NCBI GenBank assembly: GCA_958422845.1
Contig: CATZPU010000026.1
Location: forward strand, 1 to 9,278
Source of the DNA: an uncultured Lachnospiraceae bacterium
GTDB taxonomy: Bacteria; Bacillota; Clostridia; Lachnospirales; Lachnospiraceae
Length of the DNA: 9,278 nt
Direction of reading: 5' to 3'
Each line of letters starts with the position of its first letter. Position 1 is the stretch's first letter. Below the pieces are notes generated by a model. That model searched no databases, was not told where the DNA came from, and saw only the letters and a list, made by a program, of their open reading frames with translations. Positions 1 to 6,376 of this stretch are shown here, piece by piece. A program made the translations under genes and the position numbers.

Positions 1-628
1 CGTGCGCACAGATCTTGCTGCAGCGTCCGCAGCCGATACAATCCTCTGTCTTTACATACGGTTTTCCGGCGCTGTGCATTTCCATCTTTCCGGCTCTGGA
101 GCCGCAGCCCATACCGATATTTTTCAGCGCGCCGCCGAAACCTGTCATCTCATGCCCTTTAAAATGTGACAGTGAAATAAAAATATCCGCATCCATCACA
201 GCACGCCCGATCTTTGCTTCCTTTACGTACTCGCCGCCTTCAACCGGAACCCATACGTCGTCTGATCCCTTAAGCCCGTCTGCGATCAGCACATGACAGC
301 CTGTCGCATACGGCACGAATCCGTTTCCGTAAGCAGAATCAATATGGTCGAGCGCATTCTTCCTGCCACCCACGTACAGCGTATTGCAGTCTGTCAGGAA
401 TGGTTTTCCGCCAAGTTCTTTTACTACATCGGCAACAGCCTTTGCATAATTCGGACGAAGGAACGCCAGATTGCCCGGTTCCCCGAAATGCAGCTTGATC
501 GCCACGTACTGATCCTTGAAATCAATATCGCCGATTCCCGCTTTCTTGATCAGCCTTTGCAGCTTGTCCAGAAGATTGTCTCCCATCTTCGCACGCATGT
601 CCGTGAAATACACCTTTGATTTACTCAT
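1..628 (-). CDS. DUF362 domain protein with 4Fe-4S ferredoxin motif (3' end outside window)
   Basis: The first 209 residues are present and the C-terminus lies beyond the left edge. The start ATG at 628 follows a strong ribosome-binding site (AGGGAGGT, about 7 bases upstream). The protein begins MSKSKVYFTDMR and contains conserved stretches typical of DUF362, including KLHFGEPGN near residue 47, FLTDCNTLYVG, and SHFKGHEMTGFGGALKNIGMG in the second half. A 4Fe-4S cluster motif follows with Cys197, Cys200, Cys203 and Cys207 (CIGCGRCSKIC). Whether a second cluster motif follows is outside the window. No signal peptide is seen, so it is probably cytoplasmic. Many clostridial DUF362 proteins carry ferredoxin-like clusters, but the reaction is unknown. 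The ORF starts 29 bases after the ABC ATPase stop with no terminator between, so co-transcription with the importer is likely. A functional link to the importer is inference only. Confidence 0.9.
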   Translation of the reverse strand, partial: MSKSKVYFTDMRAKMGDNLLDKLQRLIKKAGIGDIDFKDQYVAIKLHFGEPGNLAFLRPNYAKAVADVVKELGGKPFLTDCNTLYVGGRKNALDHIDSAYGNGFVPYATGCHVLIADGLKGSDDVWVPVEGGEYVKEAKIGRAVMDADIFISLSHFKGHEMTGFGGALKNIGMGCGSRAGKMEMHSAGKPYVKTEDCIGCGRCSKICAH

Positions 629-657
629 GTTCTTTACCTCCCTGTATTATCAATTCT

Positions 658-1299
658 TTACCGAATCCAAAATATCTGCTTTGCTTTAAGCAGCGCGGCG
701 TCCTCTTCCTGATGCGTCACAACAAGTAGCGTCCTGTCCCCGCGATACTTTAAAATCGTCTGTACCGCGTTTTTCTTCGTCTCTTCATCGAGCCCCGCAA
801 ACGGCTCGTCCATGACAAGCAGCTCAGACGGTGATGCAAGCGCCCTTGCGATTGATACACGCCTGCGCATCCCTCCGCTCAGTTCGCACACAGGTCTGTA
901 CCACGCTTCTTTTTCTAAAAGCTCAGAAAGCAGCTCTCTTATAGCGGACTGCTCCGGTTGACCATCCCTGCCCGCAAGCTCCACATTTTTCCATGCGTCT
1001 GCAAACTCAAACAGGCGGTCCTCCTGAAAAACTGCGCCGATCTGCACGGCAGCTTTTGATTTCTCTTTGCATCTGCCATTTTTGCGCACTGTTTTATCAG
1101 GAGCTCCCTCTGCGAAACGTAATACCTGACCGAAATCCGGCTGCTCCAGTCCCATCAGAATACGCAGCAGCGTCGTCTTGCCGATGCCGGAAGCGCCCAT
1201 CAGACAGTATACGCTTCCGCACTCAAGCCGCGCATTAAAGTCATTCAGCACCTTTCTGCCTCCGTATGCTTTTGAGATATGCTCAAGACAAATCGCCAT
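658..1299 (-). CDS. ABC transporter ATP-binding protein, nitrate/sulfonate/taurine (NitT/TauT) type
   Basis: This 213-residue protein is the cytoplasmic ATPase that would power the adjacent permease. All core motifs are visible: Walker A GASGIGKTT at residues 35-43, Q-loop Gln92 (AVFQED), signature LSGGM at 140-144, Walker B LLVMDE ending at Glu165 followed by the D-loop AGLD, and the switch His196 (VVTHQ). I chose the ATG at 1299 because AAGGAG sits about 6 bases upstream and the ATPase fold starts at once (MAICLEHISKAYGG). The reading frame stays open to an ATG at 1344, but those 15 extra residues are encoded by an intergenic repeat. It is shorter than TauB/SsuB relatives (about 250 residues), ending soon after the His-loop, so the usual C-terminal tail is reduced. 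The order binding protein, permease, ATPase is standard. The substrate cannot be inferred. Confidence 0.93.
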   Translation of the reverse strand: MAICLEHISKAYGGRKVLNDFNARLECGSVYCLMGASGIGKTTLLRILMGLEQPDFGQVLRFAEGAPDKTVRKNGRCKEKSKAAVQIGAVFQEDRLFEFADAWKNVELAGRDGQPEQSAIRELLSELLEKEAWYRPVCELSGGMRRRVSIARALASPSELLVMDEPFAGLDEETKKNAVQTILKYRGDRTLLVVTHQEEDAALLKAKQIFWIR

Positions 1300-1414
1300 G
1301 TGATGCTCCTTCCTGCCGCGCACCTTCTGTCCCATCTGCATCATTCAGGTATGCCGCACACCTTTTGTTCCAACCGCAGCATTCATGTATGCTGCACACG
1401 TCGTTTTCTGCAGC
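1300..1414 (-). repeat. Three diverged 34-44-base direct repeats filling the permease/ATPase spacer
   Basis: Read on the coding (minus) strand, the whole spacer from the permease stop codon to the ATPase start divides into three related units: 1414-1381, 1380-1343 and 1342-1300. Units 1 and 2 begin GCTGC and unit 3 begins GATGC. Units 2 and 3 share an AAGGTG(T/C)GCGGCA core that is degraded in unit 1 (ACGTGTGCAGCA). The third unit holds the ATPase ribosome-binding site (AAGGAG). The junction of units 1 and 2 (1376-1395) forms a perfect 7-bp inverted repeat, GCAGCAT and ATGCTGC, around a 6-base loop. The same position at the next junction is a weaker version. The units are diverged, with indels, so this is an old or relaxed array. 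Confidence 0.7.
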
Positions 1415-2164
1415 TCATCTGCTTCTCTGTCTCCGTACATCGAGCAGGGAGAACAGACGGAGAAACAAAAACTCAAATAACCGGCTTGCCAGTATGACTA
1501 CGAGCGTCCACGCAAACAGCTCTGCCGTACTTAAGTATATCTTTGCCATATACAGCTTTTCTCCGATCGACAGATCTGGAACTCCTATCACCTCAGCCGC
1601 GATACCTGATTTCCACGCCATCGCAAAAGCCGTTCTGCTCCCTGCCAACAGATATGGAAATAATGCGGGCCAGTATATGTAACAAAAACGTTTTCCTGCT
1701 CCCATCCGGTATACCTGCGCCATCTCCAAAAGCGATCGGTCGGCAGCTGCCATACCCTGAACCGTATTCCGGTAAATGACCGGAAGGACGACGAGAAAAC
1801 TGATCAGTACAGACAGATTCTCAGAGCCGATCCAGATCAGCGCGAGAATAATGAACGAAGCGACCGGAACGGACTGCAAAAATCCAATGGCAGGCTCCAG
1901 AAATTCTCCGAATATCCGGCATTTTCCTGCTATGATCCCGACAAACACCCCTGCCGCAAACGCAGCCAGAAAGCCTGCGCATATCTTTAAGGAAGAGTAT
2001 GCGATCGTCAGCCAGAACTTTGCATCTCCTGCCTGTTCCATGAGCGCACGGCAGACATCGACAGGTCCGACAAACAAAAGCGCCCTGTCAAACTGCCATG
2101 CCGCAAGCTGCCAGAGAAGCAGCCATATTCCTGCTATGATAATCGTTCTTACGCTCTTTCTCAT
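1415..2164 (-). CDS. ABC transporter permease, NitT/TauT (SsuC/TauC-like) type
   Basis: This 249-residue inner-membrane subunit would form the translocation channel with the downstream ATPase. Hydrophobic segments are visible at about residues 7-25, 55-80, 95-130, 170-190 and 212-240. The cytoplasmic coupling (EAA-type) loop is seen as LLEMAQVYRMGAGKRF at 145-160, followed by YIYWPALFPYLLAG. This matches the E..A...GA......I..P pattern of the BPD_transp_1 family. The start chosen is ATG 2164, which gives a normal family length of about 250 and begins just before the first helix. Its ribosome-binding site is weak (AGG, 6 bases upstream). The frame stays open to a GTG at 2413, which would add 83 basic, repetitive residues encoded by the 87-base repeat array. 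I consider that extension unlikely but not excluded. The C-terminus is basic (VRRQRSR), fitting the positive-inside rule. Confidence 0.9.
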   Translation of the reverse strand: MRKSVRTIIIAGIWLLLWQLAAWQFDRALLFVGPVDVCRALMEQAGDAKFWLTIAYSSLKICAGFLAAFAAGVFVGIIAGKCRIFGEFLEPAIGFLQSVPVASFIILALIWIGSENLSVLISFLVVLPVIYRNTVQGMAAADRSLLEMAQVYRMGAGKRFCYIYWPALFPYLLAGSRTAFAMAWKSGIAAEVIGVPDLSIGEKLYMAKIYLSTAELFAWTLVVILASRLFEFLFLRLFSLLDVRRQRSR

Positions 2165-2413
2165 ACGATGCCTGCTTTCCCATATTGCCTGTGCTTTTAC
2201 ACTCTGTCTGATTTTTCGTACCGCCTGATGCTTTTGCACCTGATCGCTTTCCCACGACGTCTGCTTTCCCGTATGCCTGATTTTTTGCACACCGCCGATT
2301 TCTCGTACCGCCTGACGCTTTTGCACCTGATCGATTTCCCATGACGTCTGCTTTCCTGTATGCCTGCGCTTTCGCACGCCGCCGATTTCTCGTACCGCCT
2401 GACACTTTTGCAC
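2165..2413 (-). repeat. 87-base nested tandem repeat (A-B)x3 in the binding protein/permease spacer
   Basis: On the minus strand the spacer reads as alternating sub-units. A units (35-36 bases) lie at 2413-2379, 2326-2292 and 2239-2204. B units (52 bases) lie at 2378-2327 and 2291-2240, and a third B starts at 2203 and runs into the permease. The first two A-B periods are exactly 87 bases. A begins GTGCAAAAG and ends near GAGAAATCGGCGG. B begins GTGCGAAAGCGCAGGC and contains GGAAAGCAGACGTC before an ATG or GTG. A and B resemble each other in their first 20 bases, so the unit is itself a diverged duplication. In the third B the ATG is the permease start codon. A partial A-like tail precedes the array at about 2431-2414, just after the binding-protein stop. 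Confidence 0.9.
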
Positions 2414-2437
2414 CTGACTGATTTTCCGCCCTGCGGT

Positions 2438-3418
2438 TTACTCTTCCTTGGCGATATAGTAGAAAGCCTCGTCCGGAAGCGCGCCGCCTACAGATTTCGG
2501 TTCCATCTCATACAACGCCTCAAGATAGCCTCCGAGCTTCTCCTGCATCTCTTCTCCGTCAATGTACGTGATATTGCACATCGGGATCGCTTTCTGTGCG
2601 ATCGGCGCTTTTGCCACAATGCCAAGCTCCTCGATCAGCGCAGCCGCTTCCTCCGGATGCTCATTCGTATACGCCGTGGAATGCTCGTGATCCTCCAAAA
2701 ATCCGGCGACTGCTTCCTCGTTTTCCTCAAGAAATTCCGTGCGGACCACCGTCACTCCGGTCACCAGAGCGCTGCCGCCCTCTTCCTGCAGCGCATCCCA
2801 CTCTTTTGTGAGGTCGAGAGCGATCCTGATCTTTTCATTCTGCGCCTGAGCCACCGTCACAAACGGCTGCGGCAGCAGACCGACAGCGTTTTCGTCCTCT
2901 GACAATACGGAAACGACCTCTGTAGGCTCTGCCTTGTACTCCAGTTTCACGTCCTCCGTCGTCAGACCGTGTTCGGCAAGCAGATACTGTATCACAAAGT
3001 CCGGCGTCGTCCCTTTTCCTGTCAGATATACCGTCTTTCCTTTCAGATCCTCTACTGAGGCGATCGTATCGCCAGTCTCTGCTACATACAAAACGCCGAG
3101 CGTATTGATGTCGATCACTTTTATGCCGCCCTCTGTCTTATTGTAAAGCACACTTGCCGCATTTGCCGGAATCAGGGCAATATCCACTTTTTTACTTAAC
3201 AGCTCCGCCATCAGCTCGTCAGCCGCCGTCACCATAACCTTTTCATAGGAGTTGTGCTCCTCATACTCCGAAGACTCTGCGCCAAGCGATGCGATCCCCA
3301 TGGAGGTCGGTCCTTTCAGACCGCCGACTCTTACCGCATCCTGCGCTGATGCCGCCATGCCCGATGCCGCCAGACCGGCAAGCAGCAGAAGCGGTACTGT
3401 GAGATACTTTTTCTTCAT
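2438..3418 (-). CDS. ABC transporter substrate-binding protein, NMT1/THI5-like (NitT/TauT type)
   Basis: This 326-residue exported protein should capture the importer's ligand outside the membrane. It has a Lys-rich N-terminus and hydrophobic core (residues 2-20), then ASA|QD at 23-26, a good signal peptidase I site. Family features include VGGLKGPTSMGIASL at 31-45 and KVDIALIPANAASVLYN near 77-93, typical of the fold that binds sulfonates, nitrate or thiamine precursors. A later segment, SVEDLKGKTVYLTGKGTTPDFV, is the usual hinge-proximal region. Unusually for a Gram-positive binding protein there is no Cys in the signal region: the lipobox-like LLAG at 12-15 is followed by Leu16. The start ATG at 3418 has a purine-rich site (AGGAAGAGAG) upstream. 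The CDS has its own promoter region and heads the importer operon. The substrate is unknown. Confidence 0.92.
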   Translation of the reverse strand: MKKKYLTVPLLLLAGLAASGMAASAQDAVRVGGLKGPTSMGIASLGAESSEYEEHNSYEKVMVTAADELMAELLSKKVDIALIPANAASVLYNKTEGGIKVIDINTLGVLYVAETGDTIASVEDLKGKTVYLTGKGTTPDFVIQYLLAEHGLTTEDVKLEYKAEPTEVVSVLSEDENAVGLLPQPFVTVAQAQNEKIRIALDLTKEWDALQEEGGSALVTGVTVVRTEFLEENEEAVAGFLEDHEHSTAYTNEHPEEAAALIEELGIVAKAPIAQKAIPMCNITYIDGEEMQEKLGGYLEALYEMEPKSVGGALPDEAFYYIAKEE

Positions 3419-3435
3419 ACTGTCATCTCTCTTCC

Positions 3436-3453
3436 TGTGCAGTTATCTGCACA
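3436..3453 (-). promoter_or_regulatory. Perfect inverted repeat / leader hairpin before the binding-protein start
   Basis: On the coding strand TGTGCAG, a 4-base ATAA loop and CTGCACA form a perfect 7-bp stem. It sits in the predicted 5' untranslated leader of the binding-protein mRNA, directly before the AGGAAGAGAG ribosome-binding region and about 17 bases before the ATG. It could shape translation initiation or protect the mRNA 5' end. It is not a terminator, as no U run follows. Function is inference. Confidence 0.55.
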
Positions 3454-3469
3454 CTGCTGCATTTGACGA

Positions 3470-3509
3470 TGACATACGGATAACTATACAGACAGCCGCC
3501 CGTATGTCA
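3470..3509. promoter_or_regulatory. Operator-like 10-bp inverted repeat around the importer promoter
   Basis: TGACATACGG at 3470-3479 and its exact complement CCGTATGTCA at 3500-3509 are separated by 20 bases, a centre-to-centre distance of 30 bp, about three helical turns. The right arm overlaps the predicted -35 hexamer and the left arm covers the predicted transcription start, with the -10 box between them. This is the geometry expected of a dimeric repressor or regulator site. An RNA hairpin is possible, but the 20-base loop and absence of a U run argue against a terminator for the upstream aminopeptidase gene. Confidence 0.55.
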
Positions 3510-3510
3510 G
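3483..3510 (-). promoter_or_regulatory. Predicted sigma-70 type promoter for the ABC importer operon
   Basis: On the minus strand the -35 box is CTGACA (3510-3505, five of six to TTGACA) and the -10 box is TATAGT (3488-3483, five of six to TATAAT), with a 16-base spacer. Transcription would begin near 3476, leaving a leader of about 58 bases. It lies in the 101-base gap after the aminopeptidase gene, so the importer genes can be expressed independently of metG. Confidence 0.6.
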
Positions 3511-3519
3511 AGCATTTTT

Positions 3520-4920
3520 CTACGCTTCAAGCAGGAATGCAAGATAGCCTTTTTTCGCCTCGTATACGTCTGCCTTGCTCGTTACCTCCATCGGAGCGTG
3601 CATATTCAGCACTGCAACTCCGCTGTCGATGACTTCCATACCGTACAGTGCGGATATGTAAGCGATCGTTCCGCCGCCGCCGACGTCTACCTTTCCAAGC
3701 TCTGCCGTCTGGAACGCTACCTCATGCTTCTCAAGCAGTGCGCGGATCGCTGCAAAATACTCGGCATTGGCGTCGTTGCTTCCGCTCTTTCCGCGTGCGC
3801 CCGTATACTTGTTGAATACGAGTCCTTTTCCGAAGTATGCGCTGTTCTTCTTTTCAAAGAAAGATGCATACAGCGGATCGTACGCGGCGCTTACGTCAGA
3901 AGAAAGCATACGGCAGCGGCTTAAGCATCGGCGCAGCTCAAGCTCGCTGTACTCTCCGAGGCAGTTCATCAGCTCTGCGACTGTATTTTCAAAGAAACGT
4001 GACTGCATTCCCGTTGCGCCGACGCTTCCGATCTCTTCCTTATCTACGAGCAGGCAGCAGCACGTATAATCCTGCGTATCAACTGCAAGCTGTGCTTCCA
4101 GTGACGTATATGCGCATACGCGGTCATCCTGTCCGTATGCCATGATCATACTTCTGTCAAGACCGCAGTCTCTTGCTTTTGCCGCCGGAACGATCTCAAG
4201 CTCTGCGGAAAGGAAATCGTCCTCTTCAATATCGTACTGCTCTTTGAGAATAGCAAGGATATTTGCTTTTACAGCATCTTTTTCTTTCTTTTCTGCATCC
4301 TCTTCCTCAGATACGAGCGGACGGCTTCCGATCAGAATATCAAGATCCTCTCCTTCGATCACGACGCGCGCTTTTTTCTCAAGCTGGTCGCCTGCCAGAT
4401 GGATCAGAAGATCAGATACGAAAACTACAGGATCGCTGTCTTTTTCTCCGATACAGATATCGACAGTCGTTCCGTCCTTCTTTGCCACGATACCGTGGAT
4501 CGCGAGCGGCACTGTTACCCACTGATATTTCTTTACGCCGCCGTAATAATGTGTATCGAGGTAAGCAAGCTCTGTGTCCTCATATAACGGCTTCTGCTTC
4601 AGGTCGAGACGCGGTGAATCAATATGTGCGCCGAGAATTCTCATTCCCTCCTTAAGCGGATTTCTTCCGATGTGGAACAGCGCAATTGCCTTTTCCATAA
4701 AAGAAGCGTATACCTTATCTCCGGCTTCAAGCTTTTTGCCGGACTTGATCACCTCATTCAGATCCTCATAGCCATGCTCCTTTGCAATGCGCACCGTCTC
4801 CCTCACACACTCGCGCTCCGTCTTACCTGCGTCAAGAAACGCGCGGTAACGAACAGAAAGCTCTTCCAGCTCCTTTAACTGTTCCGGTGAATATGATTTC
4901 CACACATTTTCCTGTTTCAT
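3520..4920 (-). CDS. M18 family metallo-aminopeptidase
   Basis: This 466-residue cytoplasmic zinc aminopeptidase would remove N-terminal residues from peptides. The family's metal-binding and catalytic positions are all visible: LGAHIDSPRLDL with His99 and Asp101, Asp265 or Asp266 in GQDDRV, the Glu pair 295-296 in DKEEIGSVGATG, Asp342 in SSDVSAAYDP, and His441 near the C-terminus (LNMHAPMEV). The Gly-rich VDVGGGGTIA stretch (411-420) is also characteristic. Length matches the bacterial M18 branch. The start ATG at 4920 has an AGGAGG site 8 bases upstream. There is no signal peptide. It sits 65 bases after the MATE gene and 101 bases before the importer. A role in recycling peptides to amino acids is family-level knowledge. 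A link to methionine supply through the upstream metG T-box is speculation. Confidence 0.94.
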   Translation of the reverse strand: MKQENVWKSYSPEQLKELEELSVRYRAFLDAGKTERECVRETVRIAKEHGYEDLNEVIKSGKKLEAGDKVYASFMEKAIALFHIGRNPLKEGMRILGAHIDSPRLDLKQKPLYEDTELAYLDTHYYGGVKKYQWVTVPLAIHGIVAKKDGTTVDICIGEKDSDPVVFVSDLLIHLAGDQLEKKARVVIEGEDLDILIGSRPLVSEEEDAEKKEKDAVKANILAILKEQYDIEEDDFLSAELEIVPAAKARDCGLDRSMIMAYGQDDRVCAYTSLEAQLAVDTQDYTCCCLLVDKEEIGSVGATGMQSRFFENTVAELMNCLGEYSELELRRCLSRCRMLSSDVSAAYDPLYASFFEKKNSAYFGKGLVFNKYTGARGKSGSNDANAEYFAAIRALLEKHEVAFQTAELGKVDVGGGGTIAYISALYGMEVIDSGVAVLNMHAPMEVTSKADVYEAKKGYLAFLLEA

Positions 4921-4970
4921 GATAAATTCCTCCTGCTTTTCTAAACTTTAGTATCTTCATTTATTTTTTA

Positions 4971-4976
4971 ATTATA
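4971..4976 (-). promoter_or_regulatory. Possible -10 element upstream of the aminopeptidase gene
   Basis: A perfect TATAAT on the minus strand lies in the AT-rich 65-base gap between the MATE and aminopeptidase genes. No acceptable -35 hexamer is found 16-18 bases upstream (AGCCGC there) and there is no extended -10 TG, so this is a weak promoter candidate only. Confidence 0.25.
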
Positions 4977-4985
4977 TCCGTACCC

Positions 4986-6344
4986 TTATAGCTGCGGCTG
5001 TATCTGCCTGAGTTCTTTAAAAAACCGTACCGTAAACGGAATGCAGATAAAAAATGAGATCACATCCGCAAGCGGCTGTGCTATTTCCACACCGTCCATT
5101 CCGAAAAACCGCGGCAGGATCAGCACGAGCGGCAAAAATACGTAGCCCTGTCTCGCTGATGCGAGCAGTGTCGCACTCTTTGATTTCCCGATCGTCTGAA
5201 ATGTCATATTGCAGCATGTCGCAAGCGGCAGAAACGGCATCGCTATACATTGCAGCCGCATTGCCTGCGTCCCTGTGCGCACGACCGCCGGATCGCTGTC
5301 AATAAACATCTGAAGCACCTGCGGCGCCGCCAGAAAACCGATCGCGCCGAATATAACCATGAAAAAAGTCGCCGTCCGCGTCATAAAAAGAAAGGCCTTT
5401 TTTACACGGTCGTATTTTTTTGCTCCGTAGTTATACCCTGCCACCGGCTGATAGCCCTGTCCGAAGCCGATCACTACAGAAAAGACGAGCATAAAAACCT
5501 TGGAAACGATCGCCATCGCAGACACTGCAAAGTCTCCGTAGACTGCCGCCTGCTTATTCAGCGCGATCATCGCCACACTGGCAAGTCCCTGACGGAAAAA
5601 CGAGGGCATTCCGTACGATGCAATCTGCCCATACCGTCTCCATGTGCGCGCGGCGCCTCGCAGATTCAGCTTCGCGATCGTCCTGCCGCTTGCAAACATA
5701 TAGAGAAGGATACAAAAACTCGTCATCTGGCTGAGCGCCGTCGCCACCGCCGCACCCGCGATTCCCATATGAAAGACAAAGATAAACAGCGGATCGAGAA
5801 ACATATTCAAAATGCCTCCGAACGCGATTCCGACCATTGCGAACCGCGCTTTTCCCTCCGCGCACAGCATCTTATTGAGCGTCAGAGAAGTGATCAGAAA
5901 CGGCGCTGCGTACAGAATATACTGCGCATACTCCATCGCATACGGACGGATCGTTTCGGTCGCCCCAAGCAGCGTAATCAGCGGATCGAGAAAGATCAGT
6001 CCGCACGCCGCAATAAGCACGCCGATCACAAGTGCAAAGTAAAATGCACTCGCCGCCACTTCTGACGCAAGGCTCTCCTTTTTTTCACCAAGCAGTCTCG
6101 ACATCCAGCTTCCGGCTCCCATACCGATCAGAAAGCCCGAAGACTGGATAATTCCCATCAGAGACATCACGATACCGACCGCGCCGGATGCGCTCGTGCC
6201 AAGCTGCGATACGAAATACGTATCTGCCGTATTATAAACTGCCGTCACCATCATGCTGATGATCGTCGGAACGGCAAGCGAGAGGATCAGTCGGGAAACC
6301 GGCTGTTCCGTCATTTTTTTGTACTGGGCGTCCTTTAGCTCCAT
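4986..6344 (-). CDS. MATE family efflux transporter (MepA/DinF-like)
   Basis: This 452-residue inner-membrane protein of standard family length is predicted to have about 12 membrane helices in two six-helix halves. MATE proteins export cationic drugs or metabolites in exchange for Na+ or H+. Family landmarks are the first helix LSLAVPTIISMMVTAVYNTADTYFV in positions 21-45, DPLFIFVFHMGIAGAAVAT near 184-202, and GFGQGYQPVAGYNYGAKKY at 293-311, the conserved region beginning the second half. The start ATG at 6344 has an AGAGG site 7 bases upstream. It follows metG by 32 bases with no terminator, so it is likely on the T-box-controlled transcript. The exported substrate cannot be told from sequence. 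The long antisense reading frame over this gene is a shadow. Confidence 0.95.
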   Translation of the reverse strand: MELKDAQYKKMTEQPVSRLILSLAVPTIISMMVTAVYNTADTYFVSQLGTSASGAVGIVMSLMGIIQSSGFLIGMGAGSWMSRLLGEKKESLASEVAASAFYFALVIGVLIAACGLIFLDPLITLLGATETIRPYAMEYAQYILYAAPFLITSLTLNKMLCAEGKARFAMVGIAFGGILNMFLDPLFIFVFHMGIAGAAVATALSQMTSFCILLYMFASGRTIAKLNLRGAARTWRRYGQIASYGMPSFFRQGLASVAMIALNKQAAVYGDFAVSAMAIVSKVFMLVFSVVIGFGQGYQPVAGYNYGAKKYDRVKKAFLFMTRTATFFMVIFGAIGFLAAPQVLQMFIDSDPAVVRTGTQAMRLQCIAMPFLPLATCCNMTFQTIGKSKSATLLASARQGYVFLPLVLILPRFFGMDGVEIAQPLADVISFFICIPFTVRFFKELRQIQPQL

Positions 6345-6376
6345 ACGTCCACCTCTGTTCTTACCAGACAGTTCTT

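Noticed and set aside
2088..2405. Separate 105-codon minus-strand gene overlapping the permease start
   Set aside because: The frame is open only because the repeat unit is a multiple of three bases. It has no family resemblance and runs out of frame into the permease.
2165..2413. CRISPR array
   Set aside because: Units are contiguous 87-base tandem copies with no unique spacers between short repeats, and no cas genes are present.
5250..6065. Long plus-strand reading frame (271 codons) opposite the MATE gene
   Set aside because: It is extremely rich in Arg, His and Lys with no recognisable domain, and lies wholly antisense to a clear MATE gene. It is a shadow of that gene's codon use.
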